Assembly (NCBI GenBank): GCA_000969725.1
Contig: JXSR01S073234.1
Length of the DNA stretch: 64,000 nucleotides
DNA from: Ophiothrix spiculata
Lineage: Eukaryota > Echinodermata > Ophiuroidea > Amphilepidida > Ophiotrichidae
Direction: 5' to 3' (one strand)
Under the pieces are notes generated by a model. The model was not told the DNA's origin. It worked only from the letters and a program-made list of their open reading frames with translations, and did not search any database. Positions 1 to 13,603 of the stretch are shown in pieces. The position numbers and the translations under genes are program-made. Each line of letters opens with the position of its first letter. Position 1 is the first letter of the stretch.

Positions 1-1546
1 TTAGTTTTCAATGTTGATGTTTAATAATAAATATTAATGATTCAAATGTATGTATTTAACACTGGTGGTATAAAAGGGTAGTTGTTGATGATATTTTCAA
101 TATCAGACAGTACTCTATTCATTTAAACATCCTCAGGACTCCTTGCACTTCATAATATTTTGAATCACTAGATTACAAGTATTGAGCCTTATACGGTTTA
201 ATGTGCAATCCTCTGGGCAACAAATTTGATCCCAAATGCTTCAACCTATTAAAATAATAATAGGAAACTGTTTAATTGGAAAGAAAATAACATTACAATC
301 TAAATGCAGACAAGACTTTGTTTTAGCTAATGTATTGTGAGGGTTTCCTTCTCCATTAGCTTAATTACAGTCATTGACAAAATGAGCAATATAATAGTTC
401 TTTTCTAATTCAAATGTTTTCCATTTTAACAATTAACAAATGAATACAGTTATTAAGTGTTAGAAGGAATAGGGACACTTGATTTTTTTTTTCAAATATG
501 AAATTGAATAATGAATAGCTATAAATTTCAGCTTTTATCATATTCATGTGAACATTGTATCTGGGTTGTACTATTATGTTCAAAGAAGGGCCAAAGGTCG
601 ACAATTATAATACATTCAAATTTCACTGCATGTGGTCAAATGTTCTTATAGATGAAAGTTAAAAATTCTAACCCCCTACTTGGGCAAATAGTGATACACA
701 AGAATGGAAACAGAGGAAAATTACAAAGACATTACAGTGAACAGCTTTAAATAAATGATACAAAGTGAATAAATAGTACTTTTTCTTTAAACTTAAAAAT
801 GAATGAAAGTTGTAAAATCAATTACGTGGTGTTTATTACGATAGTAATTATAACAAATGATATCACAGCATGTTTAAGGTTAATTTATTTGCTCAGATTT
901 ATTTCTTAGTGTTTCTGGATATTGAAAATGAAGAATTAAAATAATGTGTTAAAATTAAGGGAATGATTTTTATGAAAGCTAGGAAGCAAATTTGGTTACT
1001 CCTTAAATTTTTCTATTAAAACTTTTCTTCCAAGAAAAATGTGGAGGTATGTGCAAGTTTGATCACATATATATTCACCTATCACTTATTCACTTTTATT
1101 TAAGACATCGGTATGGTCTATATTCACATGATTTTCATCTTTGGCGACACATATTGGATATTACATTCAAATTTCACAGCACATATTGGTAGCAACGCAC
1201 TGCAGTATTATTAAAAATGTGCAAATCTTTCTAAATTGGTGATGGTTCTGACTTTGGTTGCAGAAGTGGTATAAACACTTTAAAAAAGTACATTGTTTAA
1301 TGGAATCTATTCCCACACATTGCAAAACACAATTTGTTTTGTAATTTAAACAAAAGATTTCATTAACTGATTACTTCAAACAAACTGAACCCTAAACAGA
1401 TCAACCAAACAATTTTTTCTAAAGCTGAGTAGGAGTCTTGACATATTCCTTTGGAAAGCATTCTAGCAATAGAAATAAGCACATTACATATAAGAAGTTA
1501 TTTCCCCTATTTTTCTATATTTCAAATTGATTGATAATTAGATGTA

Positions 1547-1974
1547 CACTCCTGCTCGAAAGTATTTCGGCATAATTAAAAACGTTCAGAGACCTCATTT
1601 TTGTATAATAAACAACCTAAAATCATCAAAGATTCATACTAGTATAGGTAACTAATATAATTGATGTTTGTTTTAATATTTAATCTTCCATTGCTATAGA
1701 AATGGCTGATTTCATGGGCCATATACAAATAACTTATCAATTTTTCACAACCTCATTATTACCGTGTAACCAGATAGAATATTTCCAGGTTGTATTTTTT
1801 AAAACAAATGTGCACAAATGTATATAAATTCATTTTTTTATGTGCAGATGAATGTGCATTAGTTCGATGATTATACAATATAGACTCCGTCCAAAAATGA
1901 TGAAAATCGGATAAATGCCTTTTGAGATATGGCTGAATGAAGTTTTTGTGCGGAAATACTTTTGAATAGTAGTG
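1547..1974. mobile_element. TA-flanked inverted-repeat element, family A copy 1 (428 bp)
   Basis: Ends match as imperfect inverted repeats (CACTCCTGCTCGAAAGTATT at the left, complement of AATACTTTTGAATAGTAGTG at the right) and TA flanks both sides (1545-1546, 1975-1976). The interior aligns in inverse orientation with 18173-18695. No transposase frame. A non-autonomous Tc1/mariner-type MITE is the best guess. Confidence 0.75.
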
Positions 1975-2099
1975 TAGATCCACCTATGTCATGTTATTAA
2001 AAAAATCTGACTTTACAGGCTTATTATGGCATTTACTGTACAAATTTAATAATAAAAAAAAGCAAAATATACATACACAAGTAAACAAACAATCAAAAC

Positions 2100-2400
2100 A
2101 TTGTAAACAAAAAACACCACCTGCTACCGCAACAGACTAAAGCCTGCTGCAAATAATCAGCCAACATACGCTCCATTTACCATGCTGCATGTATGCAAAG
2201 TGCACCGCTCTTAAACTCTGCAGACTGCCACCATCCCATACACCAAATCTGGCTTCAGAGGAGGGTGGCTGTGGCAACTGTTTGTAGAAATCCCTTGTCC
2301 CTAAATCTAGTGGATGCTATTTATTGTGTCCTATGCCGCCTGATCTGGCTTGCTGCTTAGAGCTAGGCAAACAATACCCTCCATTCAGATTCAATGCCAC
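2100..2400. other. GC-richer block of unknown origin
   Basis: This ~300 bp stretch is clearly less AT-rich than its surroundings (for example CACCGCTCTTAAACTCTGCA and GGAGGGTGGCTGTGGCAAC). No long frame, tRNA box or terminal repeat was recognised. It may be a diverged repeat. Confidence 0.3.
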
Positions 2401-3799
2401 TAGCTTGCTCATAATGTGTGCATGTGTGTTTGTGGTATCCTAACATTATATTGGATTTTACTAACCAAAATCATGATTTTATGCATAAATTTGCATGTTA
2501 TTTGCATGTTAATTTGGCTCGTTCTTGGTCTGTACACAGCCTAGAAGAAGGAATAGTATTACGTTCAGAGTGCCTAATTCGTTAACAGTAAGTACAGTAA
2601 CTATATATTAATATGTAATTGTAGATGTTTGAGTGGTAGTCAACTGTCATAATTTAGACCTATTTCTCACGGTTTGAATTTTCTATTATTTTTTAAATCT
2701 ATTTAAATCAAGAAGTTATTATCTTTCACAATGCACAACTTATCTTTGCATCATTTATACAACATAGAATCAAAATTAGTTGATATCTGTATTTTAGTAA
2801 TATTACACTACTACTAGTAGCACTATCTACTTGCTTTTTTCGAAGGTTCTGCTGGGAGGTATTGTATCTAACTTTATCTTAATTTACACACATACAGTTT
2901 ATCTAAGTAGTTTGTTTTGTATACCTTAGTTTATCTTTTAAGAAAATCCGTCTAGTCAATAAATGTTTTGTAGACTTTGTACTCTTTGTAAAGTTTGTCT
3001 TGCTCTGGATAAATATCTTTATAGTTATTTGACTTTTCTTTCAACTCTTTGAATAATGTTTGAGCACTGCTCTTGAGGTGAGATATATGAGATACCAATT
3101 ATGGTGTTTTGAATTGGTAGCAAATATGTGGCTGTCTAGCCTATATGAGCTGTAAACTTCATTTTACCCTACAAAAGAAAATGCATGTCAAGGTCGTAAT
3201 TTGTCGAAATTTGAATTTTTGACAGATTCACAATCCTTGTGCTTACTACTAAATACCAGCAAACTTTCATTTCAAGAAAATGATAGGAAATTTGAAATGA
3301 ATCTGCATATTTTTAAGACAATCAACAGAAAATATAGGGCTTACTGATCTTTGAAGGCGTTTATCTCAGTTTTACTCCCTGACCACCTCTGACGGACCAT
3401 AACTTGACTTCTGGAAATTGTGTGAAGTTCATTTCGGTGTCATTTTAATCCTTAAAGCATGGTCTTTGCAAAAAAAAAAGTGAAAATGACAAGAGGTGTC
3501 ATTTACGTGTTTACGGCTGGTTTGGGATGGACAGTCATATATGTGTTTCAGTATAACTATGAATCTCTCAAAAATTCTTTAAATTGAATTTATATAAATT
3601 ATTAAAATATACAAGTTAAAAGCATATAAATTTGAAGATTAAAGCTAAAGACCAACTAGTCCTTTCATCACTGACCAGATTTGAGGTGTTAAGATTCAGT
3701 ATTTCGAGAAGTTGTTCCAGAAGTGCCATGTTTTATTTTTAGATTATGAATTGGAGAAAGTTTATATCTTTGAAACAATGATCAGGGAATGAGATGATA

Positions 3800-4045
3800 A
3801 ATAATAATAATAAATGGTTCTTATTATGCGCAAAATCGTCTGCACAGACCTCTGGGCGCACAAAGAAACACAAACATGAACACAAAAACAGGAACAACTA
3901 ATTACACGCAGGAAAGGCTTGATGGAAGAAGTGGGGTTTTAATTTCTGTTTAAACTGAACCAAAGTAGGTATGAAGCGAAGTGGCTTAGGGAGAGCGTTC
4001 CATTCAACAGAGGCAGAGTAACGAAAGGAACGTTCACCAGCATAA
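3800..4045 (-). mobile_element. LINE 3' end (CR1/L2-like), truncated
   Basis: The reverse strand reads YAGERSFRYSASVEWNALPK, then PLRFIPTLVQFKQKLKPHFF and HQAFPA followed by a stop. This is the typical C-terminus of CR1/L2/Jockey-type non-LTR reverse transcriptase ORFs (RSFxxxxxxxWNxLP...FKxxLKxxxF). It is followed by a short 3' UTR and a TTA/ATT simple repeat (AATAATAATAATAA on +), the usual tail of such elements. Everything 5' of this C-terminus is missing, a common 5' truncation. Confidence 0.8.
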
Positions 4046-5185
4046 ATATTGATAATACAAAATTTCATGTAATATTTTAATTTGAATTTATAATTATTCT
4101 GATAAATCCATTTAAAATGTTTATTTCATATACATTCAGATTTATTGCTTGAAGCAAGATATCCATTGAAAATAATAATACTTCTCAATAGCAGCCAGTT
4201 GGTGCTTGTTTTTAATTGAATACTCTTTTTAACAGCAATCTGAATTTGTCAAATCTCTCTCTTTGCACAAATTTGAACAAACATTGTAAAAAATGCTTTA
4301 TATAATGGTCATCAATAATACAAGAAGACAGACCTGTTTGACAACACGGCAATCTCCAAGGTCACACATATGATAATGGATGTTACTGGTCAGCCTTGCA
4401 TCAGTGTCAATTATACATTAAGGTTTTTTATTTCATTTTATTTTATTTTTCGTCTTTTAGGCTGAAAATATGAATAATATACCTTTTTATTTTTATTTTA
4501 AATTGAAACAACTTTAATTGACTCTGCTGGGATAATGAAAATACGTAGCCCTGATAAGTGTGAAATAATTACTTAAAATTGAAACAAATATAATGAGCCA
4601 GTCATCAATACAGCTTTTGTTCAGTGTATCGCTGAACCATGGTAACGGGCACGCCTTACAATGGTCGTGTGAAAGACCTGTAAACTGTTTACTATCAAAT
4701 GAATAAATGAATTACTCTAGGTCATATTGATGTCGGATATTTTTACCTGTAATTGTTTTTGTGGTGTGAAGTGCATTTCCAATGTTAATGAATAGCGTAA
4801 ATGTGTGTGAATGACTAATGATTTGTTTTGTTTAGTGACAAGAAGCCATGTTATTTTTACTTCACATTTTTTTTGTGTGTGTGTGGTGTTTTTCTCCTTT
4901 TATCAATGACATTTAATTTTTCTTTACTCTGTTTTGTAGTGTCATATTTTGGTTAATGTCAAGAAGTCATTTTCTATCAGATATTTTAAAACAAAAAACT
5001 TAAAAGTTACAAATTTGGAAATTATTCATATTTACTAAAAAAATTATCGGTATCCTCAAGATTTTAGCGAAATTAAACTCCATTTTGATATAAAACTACC
5101 AAAATTACTAACTACCTTTGAATTTAAAAGCTAAAATAAATCGCCTTCATTTAAAAAATAGTATCTTTAAATTTCATGTTGGGAT

Positions 5186-5292
5186 TCTCAAAAAAAAATG
5201 CTTGTTTTTATGAAAACATATTTACAAAAGGAAAAGTGTCTCAAAAAAATAATGCTTGTTTTTTATGAAAACATATTTACAAAAGGAAAAGT
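5186..5292. repeat. Two-copy tandem repeat (~53 bp)
   Basis: TCTCAAAAAA...GCTTGTTTTTATGAAAACAT...GGAAAAGT occurs at 5186-5238 and again at 5239-5292 with only small differences. Confidence 0.85.
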
Positions 5293-5805
5293 TCAATCAT
5301 TTTTTTTGAGGCTCACACTATCTTTCATCATTTTCATGACAAAAACTGGGGAGAAAATAGAGAAAACGGTAAAATAGAGACAAATTTCATGGTAAACTGT
5401 AATACACAACTTACATAAAGAAATAAATTGAACACTTTACCAAAAGAAATAAATGATCTAAAATTTGTTTCTCGTTTGTTGTAAAAAGCTTGATAATAAC
5501 TATTAAGGAATAATACAGGCTAGTGAACTTGTGTGTATCAATCAGTCAAGGTTTTTCACACAATTTAAATGAAAAAATATAAATAAAATATAAGATTCCA
5601 GGTGTGTTTGGTGGTTAACGCTTCATTTCTTATTATCCACTCTATTGAGATAATGAGTATGTGTTTTAATAAAGTATACTCTGACTTCCTGTCTTTGATG
5701 GATGATTTCCGATTTTTTTTTTCCTTTTCATTTATTCTTAAGGGGTTTCCTTTTATATGTATTTGTGGTATAATGCATCTTATATTCGAATGCATAAATC
5801 CTTAA

Positions 5806-6156
5806 AAGGTGTAGGTTCCTATTTTAGGATGTTTATAATTTACTTTTAACAGATTGACCTTGACCTCTGAAATGCATTGTGCAAGGTTCCAACCTAAGCT
5901 TGTGTCTTGTTTTCTCCTGAGAGGCAAAAGAAAGTATGCAACCCTGGGGATGAGGCTGTTATGTAAATACAAAAGAAATGGAAAATAGTTATACCAATTG
6001 ATTTTACATTTTGTGCTATATCTCCAAAACTATAAAGAATTTTTAGGTGAAATTTTGGATTTATAATCAGAAAAATATGGGCTTTCATTTGGCATCAAAA
6101 AATATACTACTTCCGGTTAAGCCCTGGGGATGAGAATGTGATCGGAACCTACACCT
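5806..6156. mobile_element. TTAA-flanked MITE, family B copy 1 (351 bp)
   Basis: Flanked by TTAA (5802-5805, 6157-6160). Inverted ends are AGGTGTAGGTTCC and GGAACCTACACCT. The second copy, in opposite orientation, is 51788-52131. TTAA targets point to piggyBac or Kolobok relatives; no transposase is present. Confidence 0.85.
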
Positions 6157-6334
6157 TTAATTTGACAATAAATGTTTAAGATACATTTTTCAATGATTTT
6201 TAGATGGCCATTGCACTTGTGAGAATGATATTGGAAGTAAACTTAATGTCATTAGTTTTTGTTACATCTTTTACAATGAGACTTTTTGGGTCTGGAGGCA
6301 ATTGTAGATCTATGATAGTTGTGAATATTGAATA

Positions 6335-6672
6335 CCGTATTGTTCCTAATAATCGCCCACCGGGCGGCAACATTTCATGAGGGGTGGGCGATTATTAGAG
6401 ACCAATTTTCAACATCAAAATGTGCACGAAATCGCTAAGTAAGCTTAACAATTACTGTTATATTGTCCCCGATAACCCGGAAGTACTGACAATTTTTCAT
6501 CATTTCCGGGATCGCGACCTCATTGGTACCATTTCCTGTTACTAGCGATTGTTGGATAAAGCTTAATGATACACGAAAATGCTATAAAATTGAATGTTTT
6601 TTAACACTTCTCATTGAAATTTTTTGGGGTGGGCGTTTAATGTAGAATTGGCGATTAATAGAAACAATATGG
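6335..6672. mobile_element. TA-flanked MITE (338 bp)
   Basis: Ends CCGTATTGTTCCTAATAATC and its near complement GATTAATAGAAACAATATGG, flanked by TA (6333-6334, 6673-6674). GGGTGGGCG motifs occur inside both ends. No coding potential. Confidence 0.8.
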
Positions 6673-6919
6673 TACAACCTGATAATGCAAAACGATGGGA
6701 AACAGGTTAGCACAGCAGTTCTTCACCAAGGCCCTGTGCTGTATGTAGATATAGGCCTAGTCCAAAGGTTTTTCAACGGGTACTGTGGTCTTCCTCCTGA
6801 ATTTAGAACGTTAAAAAAGAACCAAGATCTTGGATCACAATGGACATAATCTTCAGTGCACAGGCTTTCTAGGTTATCCTTGGGTATCAGCTGGAAGAAT
6901 TCTTTCAATTCAAGATCTA

Positions 6920-7966
6920 CGAGGGTCATTCAAAAAGTTCTACCTGTTGTATCATAACTTTTGCTCTGTTAAAGCTAGATACTTGAAAACTGACACAAAT
7001 ATAGCTAAGAATGTCACCTACAAATGGTGAAACAATCATATCGATATCTTTTCTAGATTTCTGTAGGTTACCTGAAAACCACAGTAAGGTTATGGTACAC
7101 CGGAAATGGTAAAATATCTAATGACATTTCACCTGAAATTATATGTGCAGCTTATGTATGAAAAGCCATCTGTAAACCCAAAAGTTAAGTAAGTTACAGA
7201 ATAAATTTGATATGAAAGTGTACCTAACAGTCCAACAAATCATTTGTCACTGATAAAGTAAACTTGTTACAGACATGAATTACCCAGAATCCAAAAAATT
7301 TGAAAGAATGTCTTGTACCCTCTCAGGATTACGAATATCAGCATAGTGTGTTTCTCTGTAGCCTGACTTTTCTAAGTGCGTTTTTATGTAAAAAGCAACA
7401 GTTGAAGTTACTACACCACACTTTTCAGTCAAAAACATGAATTTGGTTGCTTTTGGTATCTACCATGAAAATATTTTAAAAATAAAGCTTTACAATGCTA
7501 CCATTTTGTATCTTGTTTTATTAAGGTCAATTTCTTCGTAAACTATGTCTTTGGTGATTTTGATATTATTGCCGGAGGGGCTATTTGTTCCTATTATTAT
7601 CCTTGTGAATTACCATTATTTGCAGTCTGGGTCAGCTTTTTTAATCATCCCGCATAATTGTATGTTCATTCTTATGTTTTACAATTTTTTTACTGTATAG
7701 CAATACTACATGGTTGATTATGGCCTTTTTAATTCACTGTATTTGAGCCACTTTTAAAAATGTTGCACTTATTTTGACCGTTTCCGGTGTAACGAAACCC
7801 TCTGTGGTTTTCATGAAACTTACAGAAATCTAGATAAGATATTTATATGATTGTTGCACCATGTGTAGGGGACATTCTTAACTATAGTTTTGCCAAATTT
7901 TAAGTAGCTACCTTTATTAGAACAAAAGTTATGATACAACAGGTAGAACTTTTTGAATGACCCTCG
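6920..7966. mobile_element. Long-TIR, TA-flanked element, family C copy 1 (1,047 bp)
   Basis: Begins CGAGGGTCATTCAAAAAGTT and ends with its exact complement; TA flanks both sides (6918-6919, 7967-7968). The inverted arms remain similar for about 190 bp, up to GGTACACCGGAAA / TTTCCGGTGTAAC. The second copy is 29922-30947, in the same orientation. The ends resemble mariner termini of the GAGGG(T)..TTCAAAAAGT kind, but no transposase frame exists, so the element is non-autonomous. Confidence 0.9.
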
Positions 7967-10867
7967 TATAAAGATGTAGAACATCACAGTTGGCAGGCAT
8001 TAGAATTTTCAGAAAATTTCAGGAAAAATCCCTTGTACAAAAGCATAGCAATTTTCTTATTTTCAGGAAATTTCAGGATTTTCAGGATGTTTTGTTAGAA
8101 ATTGTTCTCATGCCTGAGCTTTTCAATTGGATTCTGCATATAGTCAAAATCAATTTCAAGGTTTGCATTGCAATACCATTTTCTTTGAAACCTAACTGAA
8201 AGATTTACTTTGGACCATGTTTTTTCTTAAGCTGGCGCCGGGCAATATTAACCCTATGGTTCCCGACTTTTTGCGCTCGGTGGGACAGGAAAAATTAGAC
8301 CCATGTGACGATATTTTGCCCTTTTATAGCGCTCGGGGCTTGCCGTATATTATTGTTTGTCTCTACAGAGATGCCACTTTTCAGGTTTTAACCTGAAATC
8401 AGTTTTTTTAGAAGCTCAAACCATGATTTCAGGTTTTTTTATGATCTCTAATTTACATATTTTCATATATTTTTGGCCCTTTTTGGAGTATCTTTCAAGA
8501 ATTGATGGCTTTTTCAGGGTTTTTTCAATGAAATCAGTGGCGTCTCTGCTCTAGTGCTAGTTAAAATTTGTGAAGAAAATGATTGGAAACAGAGACAGTT
8601 TTGCAAAACAATACATATTCATCAGAGGAAAATCAAATAATTTCTTCTTTTACTAATAAATTCTTGATTTCCAAATCAAAATTTGAATTAAAACTTTCCG
8701 AAATACTGGTTCTCTGCAAATTGTAAGGTCCAGGAGCTACAGTTTTCAGATTTCTGGTGCCTTGTCCGTGTTAGCTTAAGAAAGAGCTTGCTTTGGACAA
8801 TATATGAATAATATGATGGAAAGCCCTTAATGCAATGAATGTGATTATAGACCTAATTTAGAATACCAGCACACCTGGTGCCAATAAGTGATTTATTCAT
8901 AGCTTTATTTCAATATTGCCTAATTTTGCCATATTAGAGTGAAAATAAAGTGAAATAACTCATTTGGTTTGAGTTATTGCTAGTCAAATTATACGCAATT
9001 TGGGAAAAATTGATATGATAAAAAAGGAGATATTGTTTTCTTGTGTGTCTAATTGTAAAGCAATTTATATTATAACAACAAAATTAATAGGTGTACATAG
9101 GATATGCCAAAAATCAAAAACAAAATGTTCATCTTTAGGCTTTGTTCAGAAGTTGTTGGCTTGAATTTTTGCTTGAAACTTAAAAGAAAAAATTTAGGAC
9201 AACATAAGGATAAATATTAATTAAGGAATTTGTTAACATGAACAAAAAAAACATAGCTCCCCAAAAATATTAGACAATAATGGTCTTCAGAATGGAACAA
9301 AAATAAAAACATCAGTTTAAAATTTGCACTGTGTTCATTTAAAGATAGTGAATTAACACTATTGGTTTGCTGTGCATTTGTCCCATAGATATCTCTGATT
9401 ATCAGTCCCATGTTTGTTCTTGAGATACTCAGTGTGATGCAAGTGTCGGATTCATCCGAGAACACTGCCTTGAATGAGAAGCATTGGGTTGCCATGGGAA
9501 CAACATCAGTGAATTAAACCTGATGTAGTGATAGATTCTAGCTGATACTGGGTGTGTTTTATATATTATATAACTGAGCAAAACATGGGTTGTATAATAA
9601 TGTATTATTAAAATGCGTGAGAGGTGATCTTTTTGTAGAAAATTATGTTGGCCTACTGGGATTGAACAGTCAATATGGGAAAAAAACCAGTTGTGTTTTC
9701 TAAAGCCTAGGTTATCAGCCACTATTTACTCATTTTCAAAATCATTCAGAATATTTTATATGTGATTGCAACCCTATTAGGCCAAAGAAAAAAAGAACTC
9801 TGTCTCAGCTTCCTTAGGCCCAAAACACTTAGTGCTACGCATTTTATTTTTGTTTTTTTAGTCAAAAAGGCTATGCGGACGAGGAATTTTTTTTAAATTA
9901 CGTTTTTAGGTCAATATTTTCCCCCTCCTTTTTTTTTATTTCGCGATGTAAGAAAAAAATAAAAAAGCAAAAAATCTACTGAAAACCTAAAAAAAAAAAA
10001 AAAGAAATGCGGTAAAATTCGATGGTAGATATGATAGTTATGTTTATTTTGTTATATTATTTAAACATCTTTTTAATCAGTTTTCATTCAAAAATATAAT
10101 GGTTGCTTGGATTTCCCATGGGGTGATTCTTTCTCTCCTTGAAACAGGTTAATTGCTTCAAAATAGGAGGTGAACTGCTGTCCTGTTGTTAAGTTGTCTG
10201 CATTGCACTGTTGTGTTTACAATTTTTGAGTTAAAACCTTGAAATACATTTGACTTGAATAATAGGTAAGAAACAGCTACAGTTGTTTTTCCTCAAAAAA
10301 AATATCTTTTAATCTGAAATGATCATTTTGTGTGTAAAAATCACTTCCAACAATTACTGACCCATAATACAGCAAGTAATGATCAATTGCTTTGTTTTTT
10401 TATTCGACACCAAATTTGATTAGATTTACACCACATTTTGTGCAATTTTTAAAGCTGGATAAACACAGTTTAATGACCCATACTGCATCACAATAGAAAC
10501 ATAACATATGGACCACTTGTTACACGCTCATTATTTTTAAGTGCAATTTGATCAGTTGAATATTTAATAGCATTGCAAGTCAATTGTGCCTATCATACTA
10601 AGCAGTTTGTGTGAATATTAACTGAATCACAAATTAAAGATTGTTCACCTATGAAAATTAAGAAAATTATCTGAGAAATAAATGGCTTCATTTTCTAAAT
10701 ATCTAAACTTAGCTCTTTTTGTTCAATATGTATGCTTTTCAGTTTGGTATTTAAATGTATATATGCATTCAAAATATTGCTGTCATTCATAATCAAACTT
10801 CATGTTGTAAATGCACTTATTTCATGATTTAATTTCATGTACTCAGCAGGTTCAGAATTTCACAAGA

Positions 10868-11241
10868 TTAGGCCTTAAAAAATGGTTGACTTGCCCTTGA
10901 CTGACCCGAAATTGCAAAAGTTAGGACAGCTTTATTCCCCCTTTGATGAACTTTAACCAATCTCAACAGTGCATTTGGTAAAAATATCATGATATTAGGT
11001 TTGAATTTACAACAATATTCACAGAATGATATATAAATTTGCATTTTTACAGGAAAGAAGCATATCTTGAATGAATAAAGCACAAATGAATGAAAACATT
11101 TATATAAACTATTTTATTCAGTTTTTTGGGTCCCATTTTCAAGGGGAAAAAATTAAAAAAATAATAAAAAAAGATCCGACTGACTGACCATCAATTTCAC
11201 TATAGTATTAAAGGGCAAGTCAAAAACTTTTTTAGGCCTAA
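10868..11241. mobile_element. Probable inverted-repeat element (~374 bp)
   Basis: TTAGGCCTTAAAAAATGGTT followed by GACTTGCCCTT at the left is mirrored by AAGGGCAAGTCAAAAACTTT and TTTAGGCCTAA at the right. The target duplication is unclear. Confidence 0.5.
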
Positions 11242-11427
11242 CATACCTGGCAAAATGATTTTTTTAAACTAAGATATCATCACACTATTTTTGAATTGCC
11301 ATTAGAGGCACCACAAAAAATACAAGCTCTGACAAGTCATAAAATCAAGTAACCCCAAATTGAGTATGTTTACAGCATATCAGATTTGTTTAAAATGCAC
11401 AAATGAGTTCATTTCACTATTCTATTA

Positions 11428-11836
11428 GCCTGTTTCTACTCAAGTATGCTTAACCGGGTAATGTTGATTAAGTTTAAGAAACCAGGGTAAGTCACCCAGT
11501 AGAAACGCAAAATAATCGGTTTATTCAAAATCTGTGTAAGACAATTACCAGTGTATTGTACTCACCTTTGGAGGTGGTAATTGCCATTTAAATAATGTGT
11601 CGCAATCCAGTAGAAATGGTACCGGTTATGGGAATTCAATTATCACAATGCATCGCCGCGCAAAAGGTCAATCAACCTTTACTTTCCGTACATCAGATGT
11701 ACACGATATTCCATCAAATGAAACCAAAAATAATCTGATTCTGTCGTGAGTAGAAACAGAGCAGTGTAAGTGCAACACGGTATTCTTACACGGTAAACAT
11801 GATCGGTTTATGTTTTACATTTGAGTAGAAACAGGC
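11428..11836. mobile_element. TA-flanked MITE (409 bp)
   Basis: GCCTGTTTCTACTCAA at the left and TTGAGTAGAAACAGGC at the right are exact complements, with TA at 11426-11427 and 11837-11838. A second internal copy of the motif 'AGTAGAAAC' occurs several times. No coding frame. Confidence 0.85.
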
Positions 11837-11933
11837 TATATGTCAAAAAAGATGGAAAAGAACATCACCATAGTAATATTAATCTAAAAGCAATGTTCAT
11901 TTTTTATACCAAAACCCCAATCTTGAAACCAGT

Positions 11934-12092
11934 GGTGTGAGAGCTCAGCTTTTAAGCTGATTTCAGCTTTTTTAATGCCTTCAAAAGAGTCCTAATTTGA
12001 GCTTTTTCTTTCATTTTCAGCCTTTTTTTTTTGGCATTTTGTCACAATTTTCAGCTTTTTTTAAGCTCTTTTTATCATGTGGCTCTCACACC
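11934..12092. mobile_element. Short inverted-repeat element, family D copy 1
   Basis: GGTGTGAGAGC at the left and GCTCTCACACC at the right are exact complements; the inside carries AGCTTTTAAGCTGATTTCAG and CTTCAAAAGAGTC. A diverged copy lies at 27569-27713, and a weaker relative may be at 8364-8550. Confidence 0.65.
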
Positions 12093-12166
12093 CCTGTTAA
12101 ACCTTATGACACCATCATGAATTTTAAATCTCCCAAGCACCTGTCAAAAGCAGTTACACTTTCCTT

Positions 12167-12320
12167 TACTCTGGAAATTTTATTTTTAAAGGAAATGATG
12201 AACAAAAATGTTTGGCTTTTATACTTGCAGAAAAAACATTGTACTCTGGAATATTTTATTTTTAAAGGAAATGATGAACTAAAATATATTGCTTTTATAC
12301 TTGCAGAAAAACATTGTAAA
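12167..12320. repeat. Two-copy tandem repeat (~75 bp)
   Basis: CTCTGGAA(T)ATTTTATTTTTAA, AGGAAATGATGAAC and TTTTATACTTGCAGAAAAA occur twice with a spacing of about 75 bp. Confidence 0.8.
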
Positions 12321-13332
12321 ATTCATAATCAATTCACTTATGGAACCAGATATATTGTTAATAAGCACTCAACAAAGAAACAAACACTTAGAATTTGTTA
12401 TTTTACTCTATAGTTAATTGGATTTACTTAAATAGAATTTGATTAATTTGTTCTTACTAATGAGAGGCCAATGACTTATCCTTTAATTTGATGTTATTCA
12501 AATACAGGCATCTATATGTGGGACATTATGTAAATTAACAGATCAAATTGTAGTTTATATATTTTATTGTGAATATAGATTGATCTTCTAAAAATTCTCT
12601 ATTGAAAATTGAAATTGAGCATTCCAAAACTATAAACGAAAATAAACAAAGCAATTTCATTTAGTACTTTCAAAAATTTTGATAATAAGGCATCACCAGA
12701 TTTTTATTTGTATGTATATTTCAGAGAAAAATATATCTAAATATATTTTGAATATTCTCAAAATGGGCAAACAAGAGTTTTGGAATTTTAACGACTTTAA
12801 CCCTACTCAAAACTTTGAAAACACACTACATCCATATGATGCCTACAAATTTTACTTTAGACGCATTGAAGATGAGGACATAATTGGCATAGTTTATATA
12901 TTGTGTAATATTCATTGAAACAATTGACAGAGGAAAAACCCCTCATTGATCATCACCTCTCCTCTTTAGAATGTAAATATTATTTTTTTATGTGCCTTGG
13001 GTTTTTTAATGTTAAAAGACCTACAGGTTAATTGGATGTCAAAAAGCATTTAGTATCAATGTTTAGTGTTTAAAAATATTATTACAGCAAGCATTTAGTA
13101 TCAATGTTTTGTGTTCAAAACGTATTATTACAACATTCACCATTTTGTTAATATCGCAGTAAATATTCGAGAATGAATAGAAACAATGAATAAATTGAGA
13201 GAAATATCTAGAGATTTTTTATTGAAATGCTTCATATTATTATTTGTGACTTTGACATTTCAAGAATACACTATTTGTAGATATGTTTATTAAATTTGGA
13301 TTTGCAATATAAGAGTGAATCAGTTACGAAAA

Positions 13333-13603
13333 AGAACAAGATTTTACATTTCCTATTTCAACAATTTTAAAAATTTGCACAATATTTTTCACCATTGAAG
13401 ATTAACAAGATTTTACATTCCGTATTTTGAAATGTTAAAAATTACACAATATTTTTTACCATTGAAGATTAACAAGATTTTACATTCCGTATTTTGAATA
13501 TTTTAAAAATTGCACAATATTTTTACCATCGAAGATTAACAAGATTTTACATTCCGTATTTTGAAAATTTTAAAAGTTGCACAATATTTTTTATCATTGA
13601 AAA
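13333..13603. repeat. Minisatellite, four copies of ~67 bp
   Basis: Units start AACAAGATTTTACATTCCGT and end TTGCACAATATTTTTTACCA plus TTGAAGATT. Four head-to-tail copies with small substitutions; very AT-rich. A smaller two-copy repeat (CATTTAGTATCAATGTTT) lies just before at about 13048-13137. Confidence 0.85.
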